DNA of 64,000 nucleotides from an uncultured Saprospiraceae bacterium (GCA_938015595.1 CALLPI010000001.1:186001-250000); one strand, 5' to 3'. Counted from the first letter of the stretch, positions 54,801-62,923 are shown. Made by a program: numbers and translations. The notes: generated from the letters alone by a model not told the origin.

Positions 54801-54975
54801 CTTCTTCTTTGACTACTTGCCCAAAGGTACGTATGTATTTTCTTACCCATTACGGGTATCTCACAATGGCGACTTCTCTAACGGCATCACCACCATGCAG
54901 TGCATGTACGCGCCGGAGTTCAGCAGCCATTCGGAGGGTATTCGGGTGAAGGTGGCAGCCGCCTCAGGCAAGTGA
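48859..54975 (+). CDS. Alpha-2-macroglobulin family protein with intact thioester motif
   Basis: The 2038-residue exported protein (signal near MSTTPLLAGRYLAAVFVFAF) resembles bacterial alpha-2-macroglobulins, which trap foreign proteases covalently. An N-terminal helical region (about 40-380) precedes the first macroglobulin domains. The MG2 domain starts near residue 607 (FLDRAIYRPGQTVYFKC). A Pro/Glu-rich segment (about 1204-1254) before FGVRTNLKETVFFKPDLM could be the bait region. The thioester is present: YECIEQ, Cys1482 and Gln1485, followed by a helical thioester domain. The end forms a receptor-type domain with no T9SS tail. There is no lipobox, so it would be periplasmic or secreted. 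A partner penicillin-binding protein 1C gene is not adjacent. Confidence 0.88.
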   Translation: MSTTPLLAGRYLAAVFVFAFFTTFAQPTDTMNTNPIEPYKKEWKSIDSLSQKGLYQSALEVVNRLYPRTVQNNQYAQSVKVLLYKARLVRMLEEDGQLAAIRELQAEENKAPFPVNAVLQSVLGELLFDYLENQRYILHGRVSTADTRPDDIKTWSMEQLEAESSRYFLSSVQHEGLADIPIQQFDAVTTKPVQTDELRPSLFDLLAHRAIDHFSNDRGYLTRPAYRFQIEQMEVFAEVSQFVNYEFKTRDTSSFHYRALLLFQQLLRLHTPQANTAAFLDANLKRLRFAHRHAVLPDKDNLYKNALQQHVKAWSHQPLIADYYYALAEWQHDYGQDYNPETNEDTKKWAWKEALTICDKTIKEYPGTYGAAQCARLRATILTKDLSLQAEQVGIPGKNILLAIAYRNVPRAFVKIVPLKWEDRERFQRWDTAKDLDWLNNIKPVQQLTVELKNPGDYRHHSTEAAVKGLPAGYYAILISDNNKFRFKENAAGFLTIQVSNLAYLQRNLPEGGAEFWVVDRFSGKPIPGVKAEFFQSSYDWTRRRQDKRKWKEATSNAEGFVTLDAAEQYQSFDIVLSKGTERLYSDNPYSTYRYFYRREPQIQTHFFLDRAIYRPGQTVYFKCLVVQSDAKGVPAIMANEKVTVALYDANGQEIAKQELRTNSYGTVHGAFQAPENGLLGLMRLQSSLNGAQYFRVEEYKRPKFEVVMQPLEGTVALGDKVTVKGKAQAYAGSNVDGAAVQYRVVRQVFFPWIPWYWMWRASYMNQQEMEIVNGVTTTDANGEFSITFDAIPDRSISKKKQPAFRFTVYADVTDINGETRYGEKSINLSDKALVLGINAPQQIDRSAPLNLSISATNLDGQKTPTEGDVRLERLQTPARSVVDRLWDAPDMPNLNREEFIKLFPNLPYQEEHRLENLPVDAVIRQERFNTAQSEAYALSVADLAPGYYQIVLRSSDASGQPVEYRHVFTLYDSKARLAPANTIWWADIPVKKLQVGEVARLFAASTSGQAVILTELEQDNAPLERPSVSAPTNWHEYSRYISVNDRGGFYIQATSIRLNRVFSVQQLIDVPWSDKELDVEYTTFRDKLLPGQDEEWRIKIKGPKGERVAAEVVAAMYDASLDAFAPHGWNLSLYPVYQSAAMRWNSVLFSTTQARMHAVEWNKIPKSGLERMYRELQDISLGLVYGMVRMRKDAASRAPGAPMPEAMMAMDAETSETEPSRSGPVPPAPTVAEQEEKPNPPAPPSFGVRTNLKETVFFKPDLMTDAEGNVIIRFTINEALTRWKLLGLAHTTDLHTAIFSREVLTQKELMVLPNAPRFVREGDVIEFSAKVSNLSDRVLSGTARLELFDALTMRPVDAQLGNAATLVPFNADAGQSAALKWMLRIPQGEVSVLTHRITAQAGAYQDGEESAIPVLTNRMLVTETMPMFVRSGQTKTFTFNALRNTNSSTLSHQKFTLEFTSNPAWYAVQALPYLMEYPYECIEQVFNRFYANTLAASVANSQPQIRKVFESWRGTDALQSNLLKNQELKSALLQETPWVLAAQKETDQRQSIALLFDLHRMAKEQKETLDKIAQRQLPSGGFAWFHGGRENWYISQYIAEGLGNLRQLKALDPATISQATSIAQKVVKHIDEQIARAYEDLEKEVKAGRAKWDDDHLSNIFIHYLYTRSFYPEMPLEKRAEQARSYYMGQAVKYWLSKSVYEKGLLALALHRAGKVAEAKSIVNSLRERALRSEELGMYWKYDRGYLWYQMPIETHALMITLFDEITKDDKAVDEMRLWLLRNKHTTHWKTTKATAAAVYALLMTGENWLKDGQAVQVSFDKNTQNTYAERIATAQADAQAGSGYFKTAWDGKEISPSLASIKVRNPNKAVTWGAAYWQYFEQLDKIKTFEATPLTIKKELFREESSDKGPVLRSLDAGRVLQPGDKVVVRIEIRVDRAMEYVHLKDMRASGFEPVNVLSSYKWQGGLGYYESTTDAATHFFFDYLPKGTYVFSYPLRVSHNGDFSNGITTMQCMYAPEFSSHSEGIRVKVAAASGK

Positions 54976-55105
54976 TGCCGAAAGATACCTTTACTGTGCC
55001 TTTCAAATGGCTTGCGAAATAGAGCAAATCAGACGTTGCGCTCTTCGCGCGGCGCACTGCAGGCAAACTGTATAGAGTGGAGTAAATTTTTGGCGCCACT
55101 GAAAT

Positions 55106-55136
55106 ATTCCGTTCCTTTCTTTTAAGATACCGTTCC
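55106..55136 (+). promoter_or_regulatory. Direct repeat, possible operator upstream of the TPR gene
   Basis: ATTCCGTTCC (55106-55115) recurs as ATACCGTTCC (55127-55136), 21 bases apart, about two helical turns. Such spacing suits a dimeric regulator bound to one DNA face. No regulator is known. Confidence 0.3.
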
Positions 55137-55176
55137 GTTAATTTTCAGCTTGTGTAAGTATAGCAGTATCAACAGG

Positions 55177-55226
55177 CACGGTTATTGCACCGTACATTTA
55201 CGGTACATAACAAATCATAAACCGTG
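55177..55226 (+). promoter_or_regulatory. Structured leader hairpin close to the TPR gene start codon
   Basis: The outer arms CACGGTTAT (55177-55185) and ATAAACCGTG (55217-55226) enclose an inner hairpin ACCGTA-CATT-TACGGT (55189-55204). The right arm ends 7 bases before the ATG at 55234. If transcribed, the fold could restrict ribosome access. Confidence 0.4.
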
Positions 55227-55233
55227 GAACACT

Positions 55234-56628
55234 ATGATCAGCGAAAAGCCTGCCTTGCCAGTTCGCCTTGCCTTTTTCGAAGAAGCAAGAGCACAAGGGC
55301 GTTGTTTTGCAGCCGGCGAAGCGGAATGGGAGGCCATCATTAGCTATTACCGCGAGCAGGAATTGTATATCCAGGCGTTGGAAGCAGCAGAAGATGCCCT
55401 GCGGTGTTTCCCAGATTCCGTTGCCTTGGTTTTGAGTAAAGCCCATGTACTCATTGCGCTTCACCGAGAAGAGGCTGCACTGAGTTGGCTTTCTTCTTTG
55501 CCGGCAGGGGTGCGTTGTTTTCATACGGTTCTGCTCGAAGCAGAGGTGCTAGCCAACATGGGCCGGTTTGAACAAGCGCTGGATATCCTGTACAGGCTTC
55601 GAGAAAAAAAACTGCCGAGGAATCGCCTGGCGGATACCTGGGTAGCCGAAGCGTTGTTGTACGGAAAACTGCGCAACCAAGATGCGGTATTCTCCTGTTT
55701 GCGCACAGCACTGGAGTTGCAGCCCGATCATGCGGTTGCCCTCCTGCGCACAGCCGACTGGGTGAATGCCACCCAACGATATGAAGCAAGTGCTGCCTTG
55801 CACGAGCGTATTCTGGAGGCTAGGCCTTTTTGCAGCAGGGCCTGGTATAACCTCGCCCAGGCTTATACTTGTCTTGGCCGATACGAAGATGCGCTTGCCG
55901 GTTTTGAGTTTGCCTTTCTCACCAACCCCGCATTTGAAGCGGCATACTTAGAGTATGGCGAAATGTGCCTTGCTTTAGGGCGGGCGCACCGGGCCTTGGA
56001 ATGCTTTGAGGAGATGCTAGGGCGCTTTGAACCCACTGCAGAAGTATATGCTTTTGCAGGCCAATGCTGCCTGGCGCTGCAGGATTTTCGGCGAGCTCTC
56101 CGGTTTTTCAAGCTATCCCTGGCGCTAGAGCCTTTCGACGACGAAGTATTATTCCAGGCGGGTACCTGCTGCATGCAGTGCCGATGCTGGGGTAAAGCCA
56201 GGCGCTATCTGGTACAGGCCATTCACCTGGACCCCTTCCGCGAAGATTATCATATAGCTTTGGCGCAGGTTTTGGCTCAATTGGGCAACTTCAAAAAGGC
56301 AAATAGCCACTACAAAATTGCCCTGAAACTAGCTCCTGAAGATGACCAGTACACAGCAGCGTACGCCCGCTTTCTGTTGCACATTCAGGACAGTGCAAGC
56401 GCGCTGTCGTTGCTGGAAAAAGCGGTGCAGGCAGAAACCGCAAGTACAGAATTACAATACCTGTATCTCGCTGCTTTGTTTGCTGAGGGCCGCCAGTCTC
56501 AGGCGCTTTACTTACTGGAAGAGATGCCAGAGGTCCAACCTGAAGACCTTCATGTACTCAATGAATGTGCACCTGGGCTCCTGCTCCGATATCAGATGAG
56601 AAAGGCCGCTCTCCTTGCCAGCCAGTGA
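55234..56628 (+). CDS. Tetratricopeptide-repeat protein
   Basis: The 464-residue protein consists almost wholly of TPR-like helical repeats. Examples are ALEAAEDALRCFPDSVALVL, WYNLAQAYTCLGRYEDALAG and DYHIALAQVLAQLGNFKKAN, with the A-x-x-x-x-x-G-x-x-x-x-A pattern. No signal peptide or catalytic domain is visible, so it is a cytoplasmic protein-binding scaffold. The frame is open further upstream to 55150, but the ATG at 55234 begins MISEKPALPVRLAFFEEARA and the upstream codons fall in the structured leader. Confidence 0.85.
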   Translation: MISEKPALPVRLAFFEEARAQGRCFAAGEAEWEAIISYYREQELYIQALEAAEDALRCFPDSVALVLSKAHVLIALHREEAALSWLSSLPAGVRCFHTVLLEAEVLANMGRFEQALDILYRLREKKLPRNRLADTWVAEALLYGKLRNQDAVFSCLRTALELQPDHAVALLRTADWVNATQRYEASAALHERILEARPFCSRAWYNLAQAYTCLGRYEDALAGFEFAFLTNPAFEAAYLEYGEMCLALGRAHRALECFEEMLGRFEPTAEVYAFAGQCCLALQDFRRALRFFKLSLALEPFDDEVLFQAGTCCMQCRCWGKARRYLVQAIHLDPFREDYHIALAQVLAQLGNFKKANSHYKIALKLAPEDDQYTAAYARFLLHIQDSASALSLLEKAVQAETASTELQYLYLAALFAEGRQSQALYLLEEMPEVQPEDLHVLNECAPGLLLRYQMRKAALLASQ

Positions 56629-56718
56629 TTTCGAGCAGTGCACCCGGCACTTGTGGCCGATTTTTGTCCTGCCTCAACATTTCCAAGGGCTTGTTCTATG
56701 CCGCACGGGCTAAGTAGC

Positions 56719-56726
56719 TAACTTTG
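56719..56726 (+). promoter_or_regulatory. TAnnTTTG promoter of the 1344-residue T9SS protein gene
   Basis: TAACTTTG lies 19 bases before the ATG at 56746. The nearest upstream TTG (56691-56693) is farther away than usual for the -33 element. Confidence 0.5.
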
Positions 56727-56745
56727 CTTTGCAAATCCGGTTTTC

Positions 56746-59700
56746 ATGAAGAATTGTCTGCTATTGCTTCTGTCTTTGGGTGTTGGGCTTGGCAACCTGC
56801 CGGCGCAAAAAATGTTGTATGGCAAACCTGAAGCAGACCCCGATATGCCCAACTGGGCTATGGCTATGTACGCCCCCCAAGCTAATGTGGCTGTGGTGGA
56901 CTCCCTGTTCAAAGCCTGGTATGTCGTGCATCCTTTTCAGAAAACCATGCACACGCAGTATTACAAAAAGTGGCGCCGCCGCATAGAGCCTTTTGTACAA
57001 GCCGATGGCAGTGTAGATTTTTCTGCAGTTGCCGCTCGCCAAAAAAACACAGCTGCCCAATGGCTGGCACAGTGGAACAACCCACAGAAATCGGCCAACC
57101 CTGCCTGGCGGCACATCGGCCCTATGGAAACGTTCAATACCTTCCCCGGGCAGGTGAAAGTGTCGTGGCAGGCTAATGTATATTGTATTGACCAAGCTAC
57201 TACAAACCCAGACATACTCTATTGCGGTACGGAGGTCGGCGGCATCTACAAAACAGTTGACAGGGCGCAGAACTGGACGCACGCCTCTGCCAACGCCCTG
57301 ATGCGCTCGGTGACCAGCATTCGCATACACCCTACAAACCCCAGCATCGTGTATGCTGGCGATGTGGAAGGCCGCGTGTATCGCACCAATGACGGCGGCC
57401 AAAGTTGGCAACTCCTTCTGGAAATACCTGACTTAAATCAGGATGGTATCAATGATATCAATGACATTGTCATAAATCCTTCCAATACAGACATTGTACT
57501 GGTAGCGGGCTATAGCGGGCTGTACCGCAGCGCCAATGCCGGCCAAGCCTGGACGCAGCTCTACACGGAGGTCTGCTGGGATGTGGAAATACACCCCACC
57601 CAGCACAACATTGTATATTTGCTCAAAACCAACCCTGCTCAAAAACGCTGTGAGTTTTTCAAGTCCGACAACTTCGGCGCCACTTTCAGCATACGCTCCA
57701 ACGGCTGGTACACCTCCACAAACCCTGCCCGCCGCGACGACGGCGCCCGCATGACCGTTACGCCCGCTGACCCCAACCGCATCTATGCCGTGCTCATCGG
57801 CGACTCCAAGCCCGGCGATAACGGCTTTATTGGCGTGTTTCGCTCCTCCGACGCCGGCGAGAGTTGGATGCTGCCCAGCCCGCCCGTCGGCGGCCCCTGG
57901 ACGGCCTCCCACCCCAACCTCATGACACTCAACAACACTAACACCCTCTACCAGGGCTTCTACAACTTGGCTATTGCTGCCTCTCACACCAATGCCGACC
58001 AGCTTCTCATCGGCGGCCTCAACCTCTGGAAAAGCGAGAATGGCGCGCAAACCTACACCGCTCTGGGCGGATACCAGGGCAGCCTGGACTGGATACACCC
58101 CGACCAGCAGGAAATCAAAATTCTAGGCACCGACGTCTGGGTGGCTAACGACGGAGGTATCAACTACTCCAACAACTTCTTTGCCACCCACGAATCTCGC
58201 AAGCGCGGCATCATTGCTTCTGACTTCTGGGGCTTCGGCAACGGCTGGAACGAAGACCTCGTCGTAGGTGGGCGCTACCACAATGGCAATACCGCCGGGC
58301 GAAATACCTTTCTGCCAGGCCAATTCCTCCGACTGGGCGGCGCCGAGGCGGCTACTGGCTACGTCAATCCCGGTATTCCGGGCAAGGCCTACTTCTCCGA
58401 TATCAGTACCCAGCTAATTCCGCTGGGCTTTTCTCAACAGGTGATAGAACTACCTCCCTTAAGCGACTACCCCTCCGAAACCTACTACGCCGCCCACTCT
58501 AGCGAACTAGAATTTCATCCGCTGTGCTACAAGCACATCTACATCGGCAAGGAAAACCAGCTCTGGGTATCGGAAGACGAAGGCGCCACCTTCCGCTTGC
58601 TCAAAACCTTTGAGGGCAGTACAGGGCCAGTCATGCACTTTGAAATATCGCGCAACAACCCGCAGGTGATCTACGTGTACCAGCGCGTTACCTTTTTGGG
58701 CGCGCGGCTTTGGAAAACCAACGACGGCGGCGCTACCTGGCAGAGCTTCAACCTACCCAATGCCCCTTCGCAGCGCGCCGGAACCATGACCCTGAGCGCT
58801 ACCGACGAAAACACCCTCTGGGTAGCCTTTGGCCACCAAACTAACGACGGCGCTAAAGTATTCAAAACCATGGATGGCGGGCTCACCTGGCAAAATCTCA
58901 CTACGCCCTTGCTCGATGGCCATACCATACACTACATCTTTCACCAGGCAGGCTCACAGGGGGGGGTCTACATCGGCACAGATTACGGTGTGTTTTATCG
59001 CGACGATACCATGAGCAACTGGGAACCCTACGTCAACGGGTTACCGGCGGCTACTAACTGTAACATCATGCGTCCGTTCTATCGCAACAGCAAGCTCCGC
59101 TTGGCTACCTATAGCCACGGCGTATGGGAGGTGGACTTCAAAAACCCCTCGCCGCCCATTGCCCAACCTATGGTGGACAAACGCTTCAGCACCTGCGCGC
59201 GCGATACCTTCTTCTTTGAAGATTACTCCATCCTGCAACACACAGGAGCTTCCTGGCGCTGGTCTTTTCCTGGTGCTGCCTGGGTAAGCGACAGTACCGC
59301 CCGAAATCCGCGCGTGGTGTTTGGCCAGCCTGGTTCTTATCAGGTTAGCCTTACTGTCACAGATGCTACCGGCGCCAGCCACACCAAAACCGTAGCCGAC
59401 ATGGTGCGCATACCGGAAGACGCCTGCCGCCCTCAGGACGTACCCGGCATGGCCCTGAGGCTGGGCGGTGGCTCATCGGACTATGCCGCGGCGCCCGGCT
59501 TCAACCGCCCCATCACTCATTTTACCATTACAGCCTGGATCAAGCGCAACGGCAACCAGAACAATAACGCCGCCATCTTTTTTTCGCGCGGAGGCAACAC
59601 AGTGGCCGGTCTCAACTTCGGTTCTGCCAATGAGTTGCGCTATCATTGGAACAATAACTTCTGGAACTGGAACTCTGGTCTTGTAGTGCCTAATAACGAA

Positions 59701-60780
59701 TGGACGCACGTAGCCCTCGTGGTAGAACCTACCCGTGCCACGCTGTACCTCAATGGCATACCGGCTGTGAATAACGGCGTACATCCGGTGCAAAACTTTC
59801 AGGGGGAGATTTTCATTGGCGCCGACCTCAACTTCTCCTCCCGCAGGTTTAATGGCCTTGTTGAAGAAGTATGCGTGTGGAATCGAGCCTTGCCCCAAGA
59901 TGAAATTCGGGCCTTGCGCCACTTGTGCAAGCGCCCCCAAGACGACCCCACCTTGCTGGCCTACTACCAGTTTAATGAGCCTTCGGGCGATTTGCTAGAC
60001 CGCGCGGGTACCCGCCATGCCCGCCTCAGCGGCAACGCTACGCGCACGACGTCCACCTGCCCAGTGGGCGGTGGTGTTTCTGCCCGTCAAACTGTGCAAG
60101 GTGCTGGCAGCTACGACTTTGCCAGTACGGATGTGATGCTGGTATTTCCTGAGGCAGGCGCCTTACCCAATGGCGAGGTAGTAGTTTCTCGCATCAACAC
60201 AGCTCCTGACCAACTCACCGGCAGTGCACCGCATTCGCGCGCCTGGTGGGTGATCAATAACTACGGCACTAACCCTGTATTTGCACCGCTCGTCAGAGTT
60301 GAGTTTTCCAACATCGGCCCAATTGGCCCGGTCGAAGCCGCCTCGCCTGCGTCTTTTCGCCTGCACACTCGCCCCGACAATGGCGAGGGCAGCACCTGGC
60401 AAGCGCTGGGCCAAGCCGCCGACATGACGGCGGGCGCAGATGGTGGCGCCAGCTTTGATGCAAGTGCGCCGATTACCCGTTCGGGCCAGTTTATCATTGC
60501 CCGCGACGGTACTCCGGTAAGCAGCTCTCAGGTAGAAGTTGTACCCTATCGCTTTATCGTGTACCCCAACCCAGTAGGCCAACAAGAGGAACTCATAGTA
60601 CGAAGCGCTCAAAATGAAAACTTTACGCTGACTTTGTTCGATACCTCCGGCAAGCGTTTGCTCCGTAATCAAGGCCAGGGGCAATTGCGCATAACTTTGT
60701 CGGAGCTACCTGCCGGCATATATATTTACCGAATTGACACAGTGGACTGGATGACCCACGGCAAGGTAGCAGTGCAGTAA
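56746..60780 (+). CDS. Large secreted protein: BNR/sortilin-type propeller, PKD, LamG and T9SS sorting domain
   Basis: The 1344-residue protein begins with a signal peptide (MKNCLLLLLSLGVGLGNLPA). From about 120 to 800 it is built of BNR/Vps10-like beta-propeller repeats (S-x-D-x-G-x-x-W-type: VDRAQNWTHAS, TNDGGQSWQLL, SSDAGESWMLP, TNDGGATWQSF, TMDGGLTWQNL). A PKD domain follows at about 801-890 (SWRWSFPGAAW, QPGSYQVSLTVTDATG). A LamG-like carbohydrate-binding domain lies at about 902-1063 (THFTITAWIKRNG, NEWTHVALVVEPTRATLYLN). A type IX sorting domain forms the end (VYPNPVGQQEEL, ELPAGIYIYRIDT). No catalytic site is identified. It is probably a surface adhesin or glycan-binding protein. Confidence 0.85.
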   Translation: MKNCLLLLLSLGVGLGNLPAQKMLYGKPEADPDMPNWAMAMYAPQANVAVVDSLFKAWYVVHPFQKTMHTQYYKKWRRRIEPFVQADGSVDFSAVAARQKNTAAQWLAQWNNPQKSANPAWRHIGPMETFNTFPGQVKVSWQANVYCIDQATTNPDILYCGTEVGGIYKTVDRAQNWTHASANALMRSVTSIRIHPTNPSIVYAGDVEGRVYRTNDGGQSWQLLLEIPDLNQDGINDINDIVINPSNTDIVLVAGYSGLYRSANAGQAWTQLYTEVCWDVEIHPTQHNIVYLLKTNPAQKRCEFFKSDNFGATFSIRSNGWYTSTNPARRDDGARMTVTPADPNRIYAVLIGDSKPGDNGFIGVFRSSDAGESWMLPSPPVGGPWTASHPNLMTLNNTNTLYQGFYNLAIAASHTNADQLLIGGLNLWKSENGAQTYTALGGYQGSLDWIHPDQQEIKILGTDVWVANDGGINYSNNFFATHESRKRGIIASDFWGFGNGWNEDLVVGGRYHNGNTAGRNTFLPGQFLRLGGAEAATGYVNPGIPGKAYFSDISTQLIPLGFSQQVIELPPLSDYPSETYYAAHSSELEFHPLCYKHIYIGKENQLWVSEDEGATFRLLKTFEGSTGPVMHFEISRNNPQVIYVYQRVTFLGARLWKTNDGGATWQSFNLPNAPSQRAGTMTLSATDENTLWVAFGHQTNDGAKVFKTMDGGLTWQNLTTPLLDGHTIHYIFHQAGSQGGVYIGTDYGVFYRDDTMSNWEPYVNGLPAATNCNIMRPFYRNSKLRLATYSHGVWEVDFKNPSPPIAQPMVDKRFSTCARDTFFFEDYSILQHTGASWRWSFPGAAWVSDSTARNPRVVFGQPGSYQVSLTVTDATGASHTKTVADMVRIPEDACRPQDVPGMALRLGGGSSDYAAAPGFNRPITHFTITAWIKRNGNQNNNAAIFFSRGGNTVAGLNFGSANELRYHWNNNFWNWNSGLVVPNNEWTHVALVVEPTRATLYLNGIPAVNNGVHPVQNFQGEIFIGADLNFSSRRFNGLVEEVCVWNRALPQDEIRALRHLCKRPQDDPTLLAYYQFNEPSGDLLDRAGTRHARLSGNATRTTSTCPVGGGVSARQTVQGAGSYDFASTDVMLVFPEAGALPNGEVVVSRINTAPDQLTGSAPHSRAWWVINNYGTNPVFAPLVRVEFSNIGPIGPVEAASPASFRLHTRPDNGEGSTWQALGQAADMTAGADGGASFDASAPITRSGQFIIARDGTPVSSSQVEVVPYRFIVYPNPVGQQEELIVRSAQNENFTLTLFDTSGKRLLRNQGQGQLRITLSELPAGIYIYRIDTVDWMTHGKVAVQ

Positions 60781-60883
60781 GCGCAGGGTACTTTGCCTTA
60801 GCTGAGGAGGAGGTTACTCAGCTCTGGGTTCAGCCGCGCAACACTCCCTTCTTTGAGCAAAGAAACTTGGTTTGCACTTGTAC

Positions 60884-62806
60884 TTATCGGCTCGAAAACA
60901 CCTTGCGTATTACCTGCCGCAGCTCTTCTACGTTCAGCGGCTTGCTGATGTACCCGGCAAAGCCCCTGGCCAGGCAGTCTGCTTCTTCTTCGGGTTGGGC
61001 TTGGGGGCTTACTGCCAATACCGGTGCCGAGGTATGTAGCCGCATAGCTGCCAGAGTCTCGAGGCCATTCATTTGCGGCATTTGAAGGTCGAGCAAGATT
61101 AGGTCAAAAACGGCGCGCGCAGCGAGGCTCACTGCCGCCTGCCCGCTATCGGCTAGTTCAATGTGCGCATCATCAAGTATTTTCAGCAGGGTGCTTCGCC
61201 CGGCAATGCGGTACAGGGCGTGGTCGTCCACTAAAAGGATACGCATAGCGCCGGGCAGTTGTTTTTGCCCGCGCTCTTCTCTGTGCATCTGCTCCAAGGC
61301 AGGTAAAGCCACCGGTACGCTCACTTCGTGAAGTTGGGCAATGCCTTTCCGGTTAGAGGTTACTTCTATGCGCCCCTTCAGTAGCCGAATCAATTTTTTG
61401 GCAATGCCTAATGGCACAAGAATATCCTGTCGGGGCAGTACGACTTGCTGGTCTTCGGCAGCTTGGTGGTAAAATGCCTCCCAGGCTTTCATCGGCATAT
61501 CTAAGGAAAAATGGCGAAATTTGACTTGGAGTTGAGGCTGGAGATATGCTGTGTGCACAATAAATTCTATGGATAGCCCTTCCTCTGGCATAGAGGGTGC
61601 GCTTACGCATTGAAAAACGTTGAGTAATAGCAAGAGCAGGATGTTTTGGTCGCTTCGCAGCAAGAGGGAAGTGTCAGTGCTATTGACGATGGCTACCCGG
61701 AACCCCCGCTGCGCTGCCTGGGCGCCGGCCCAGTCGCCGAAAGTTCGCACCAGATGTGTCAGGTTGAAGTCGGAGATATCTACCTGCGGAGTGTAGGCTG
61801 TATCCGGCAGCCCGTACAGCAGATTGTGCACTGCAAACCATATATCAGCGGTATGACTGCGCAGTTCACTCACGAGTTCGAGTTGGGTGCGCGAGGCGGT
61901 TTTCTCAATCAAATGGGCACTGTTCATGGTATGAAACAATGACGTCTGCACTTGCTTGGCTAGTGCGGCCATCGTTTGCTGCCAGTGAGCCTTGTCCAGT
62001 TGACGGGAGAAGAAATGTGAATCGGAGGGGATTACTTGGTCGGTAATGTCTTGCGTGCTACCAATGAGGAGGATTTGTCCTGTCTCTGCATCAATGTGCA
62101 TTTTGGCGCATAAGGCGATATACCTGACCTGGTTGTTCACCATAATCCGATGCTCGGTTTTGTGTACCTCTTCATCGTGCATGGCTGCTTCGAAGAAGGC
62201 CTCTACTTTGGATTTGTCTTCAGGAAAAACATACTGGATATAATCTGACAGTGAGCGAAGGTCTTTTTGGGGTGGCAAACCGAATATTTTGTACATTTCT
62301 TCCGTCCATTTCATAACATTGCCCACCACTTTCATCTCCCAGTTGGCAAACTGCGCCAGTTCTTGCGCTTCGCGGATGCGGCTTTGCTCAAGACTTAGTT
62401 TTTCGGCAGATTCGCGCAGCTTCATCTGAGTTTGAAACCGCTGCATGGAGTGACGTATGCTCTTGACCAAGGCTTTGGCGTCAAACTCACCTTTGACCAG
62501 GAAGTCCTGTGCTCCGGCGCGTACGCATTGTACGCCTACGATGTCGTTGTTCAGCCCAGTCATGACAATGACAGGCGTATCAGGGCATTGGTGCAGGAAT
62601 TTTTCGAGGGTGCTAAATCCCATACTGTCGGTGAGGGAGAGGTCCAACAGCACCAGGTCAATTTCCTGCTGGTCAATGAGGGCAAAGCCGTCTCGCAGAG
62701 AATTTGCCTCGAAAATGTCGTACCCCGGGGCCAGTTCTTCCAGGTAGATGCGTATAAGGGTGGCATCAGCGGGGTTGTCCTCTATGACCAAAATACGTTG
62801 CGGCAT
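60884..62806 (-). CDS. Two-component regulator: REC, PAS, degenerate kinase-like core, REC
   Basis: The 640-residue protein starts with a receiver domain (about 5-122): acceptor Asp55 in DLVLLDLSLTDSMG and Lys105 in FLVKGE. A PAS domain with PAC-like end follows (about 150-265: KWTEEMYKIFGLPP to GSTQDITDQ). The 270-510 region has the size of a kinase core but lacks the usual H-box (no H-E-x-x-x-P) and has no clear N or G boxes. The last domain (about 519-640) is a second receiver (LLVDDHALYR, DLILLDLQMPQMNG, ISKPLN). No DNA-binding domain is seen. It may relay or buffer phosphoryl groups. Its promoter TATCTTTG lies at 62924-62931. Confidence 0.82.
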   Translation of the reverse strand: MPQRILVIEDNPADATLIRIYLEELAPGYDIFEANSLRDGFALIDQQEIDLVLLDLSLTDSMGFSTLEKFLHQCPDTPVIVMTGLNNDIVGVQCVRAGAQDFLVKGEFDAKALVKSIRHSMQRFQTQMKLRESAEKLSLEQSRIREAQELAQFANWEMKVVGNVMKWTEEMYKIFGLPPQKDLRSLSDYIQYVFPEDKSKVEAFFEAAMHDEEVHKTEHRIMVNNQVRYIALCAKMHIDAETGQILLIGSTQDITDQVIPSDSHFFSRQLDKAHWQQTMAALAKQVQTSLFHTMNSAHLIEKTASRTQLELVSELRSHTADIWFAVHNLLYGLPDTAYTPQVDISDFNLTHLVRTFGDWAGAQAAQRGFRVAIVNSTDTSLLLRSDQNILLLLLLNVFQCVSAPSMPEEGLSIEFIVHTAYLQPQLQVKFRHFSLDMPMKAWEAFYHQAAEDQQVVLPRQDILVPLGIAKKLIRLLKGRIEVTSNRKGIAQLHEVSVPVALPALEQMHREERGQKQLPGAMRILLVDDHALYRIAGRSTLLKILDDAHIELADSGQAAVSLAARAVFDLILLDLQMPQMNGLETLAAMRLHTSAPVLAVSPQAQPEEEADCLARGFAGYISKPLNVEELRQVIRKVFSSR

Positions 62807-62923
62807 ATTCCTGGGTGGTGTAAGTGTAATGTCGTGTTATGTGGTACAGCTGCGGTTTATTTTATGCATGATCGGGTTTTCATTTAAAAACAGAGATTTT
62901 AGCAATGCTGTACTTTCATCACT

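Noticed and set aside
60800-60823. Inverted repeat AGCTGAG/CTCAGCT between converging genes as terminator
   Set aside because: The stem is only 7 bp and has no T-run in either direction, so termination cannot be supported.
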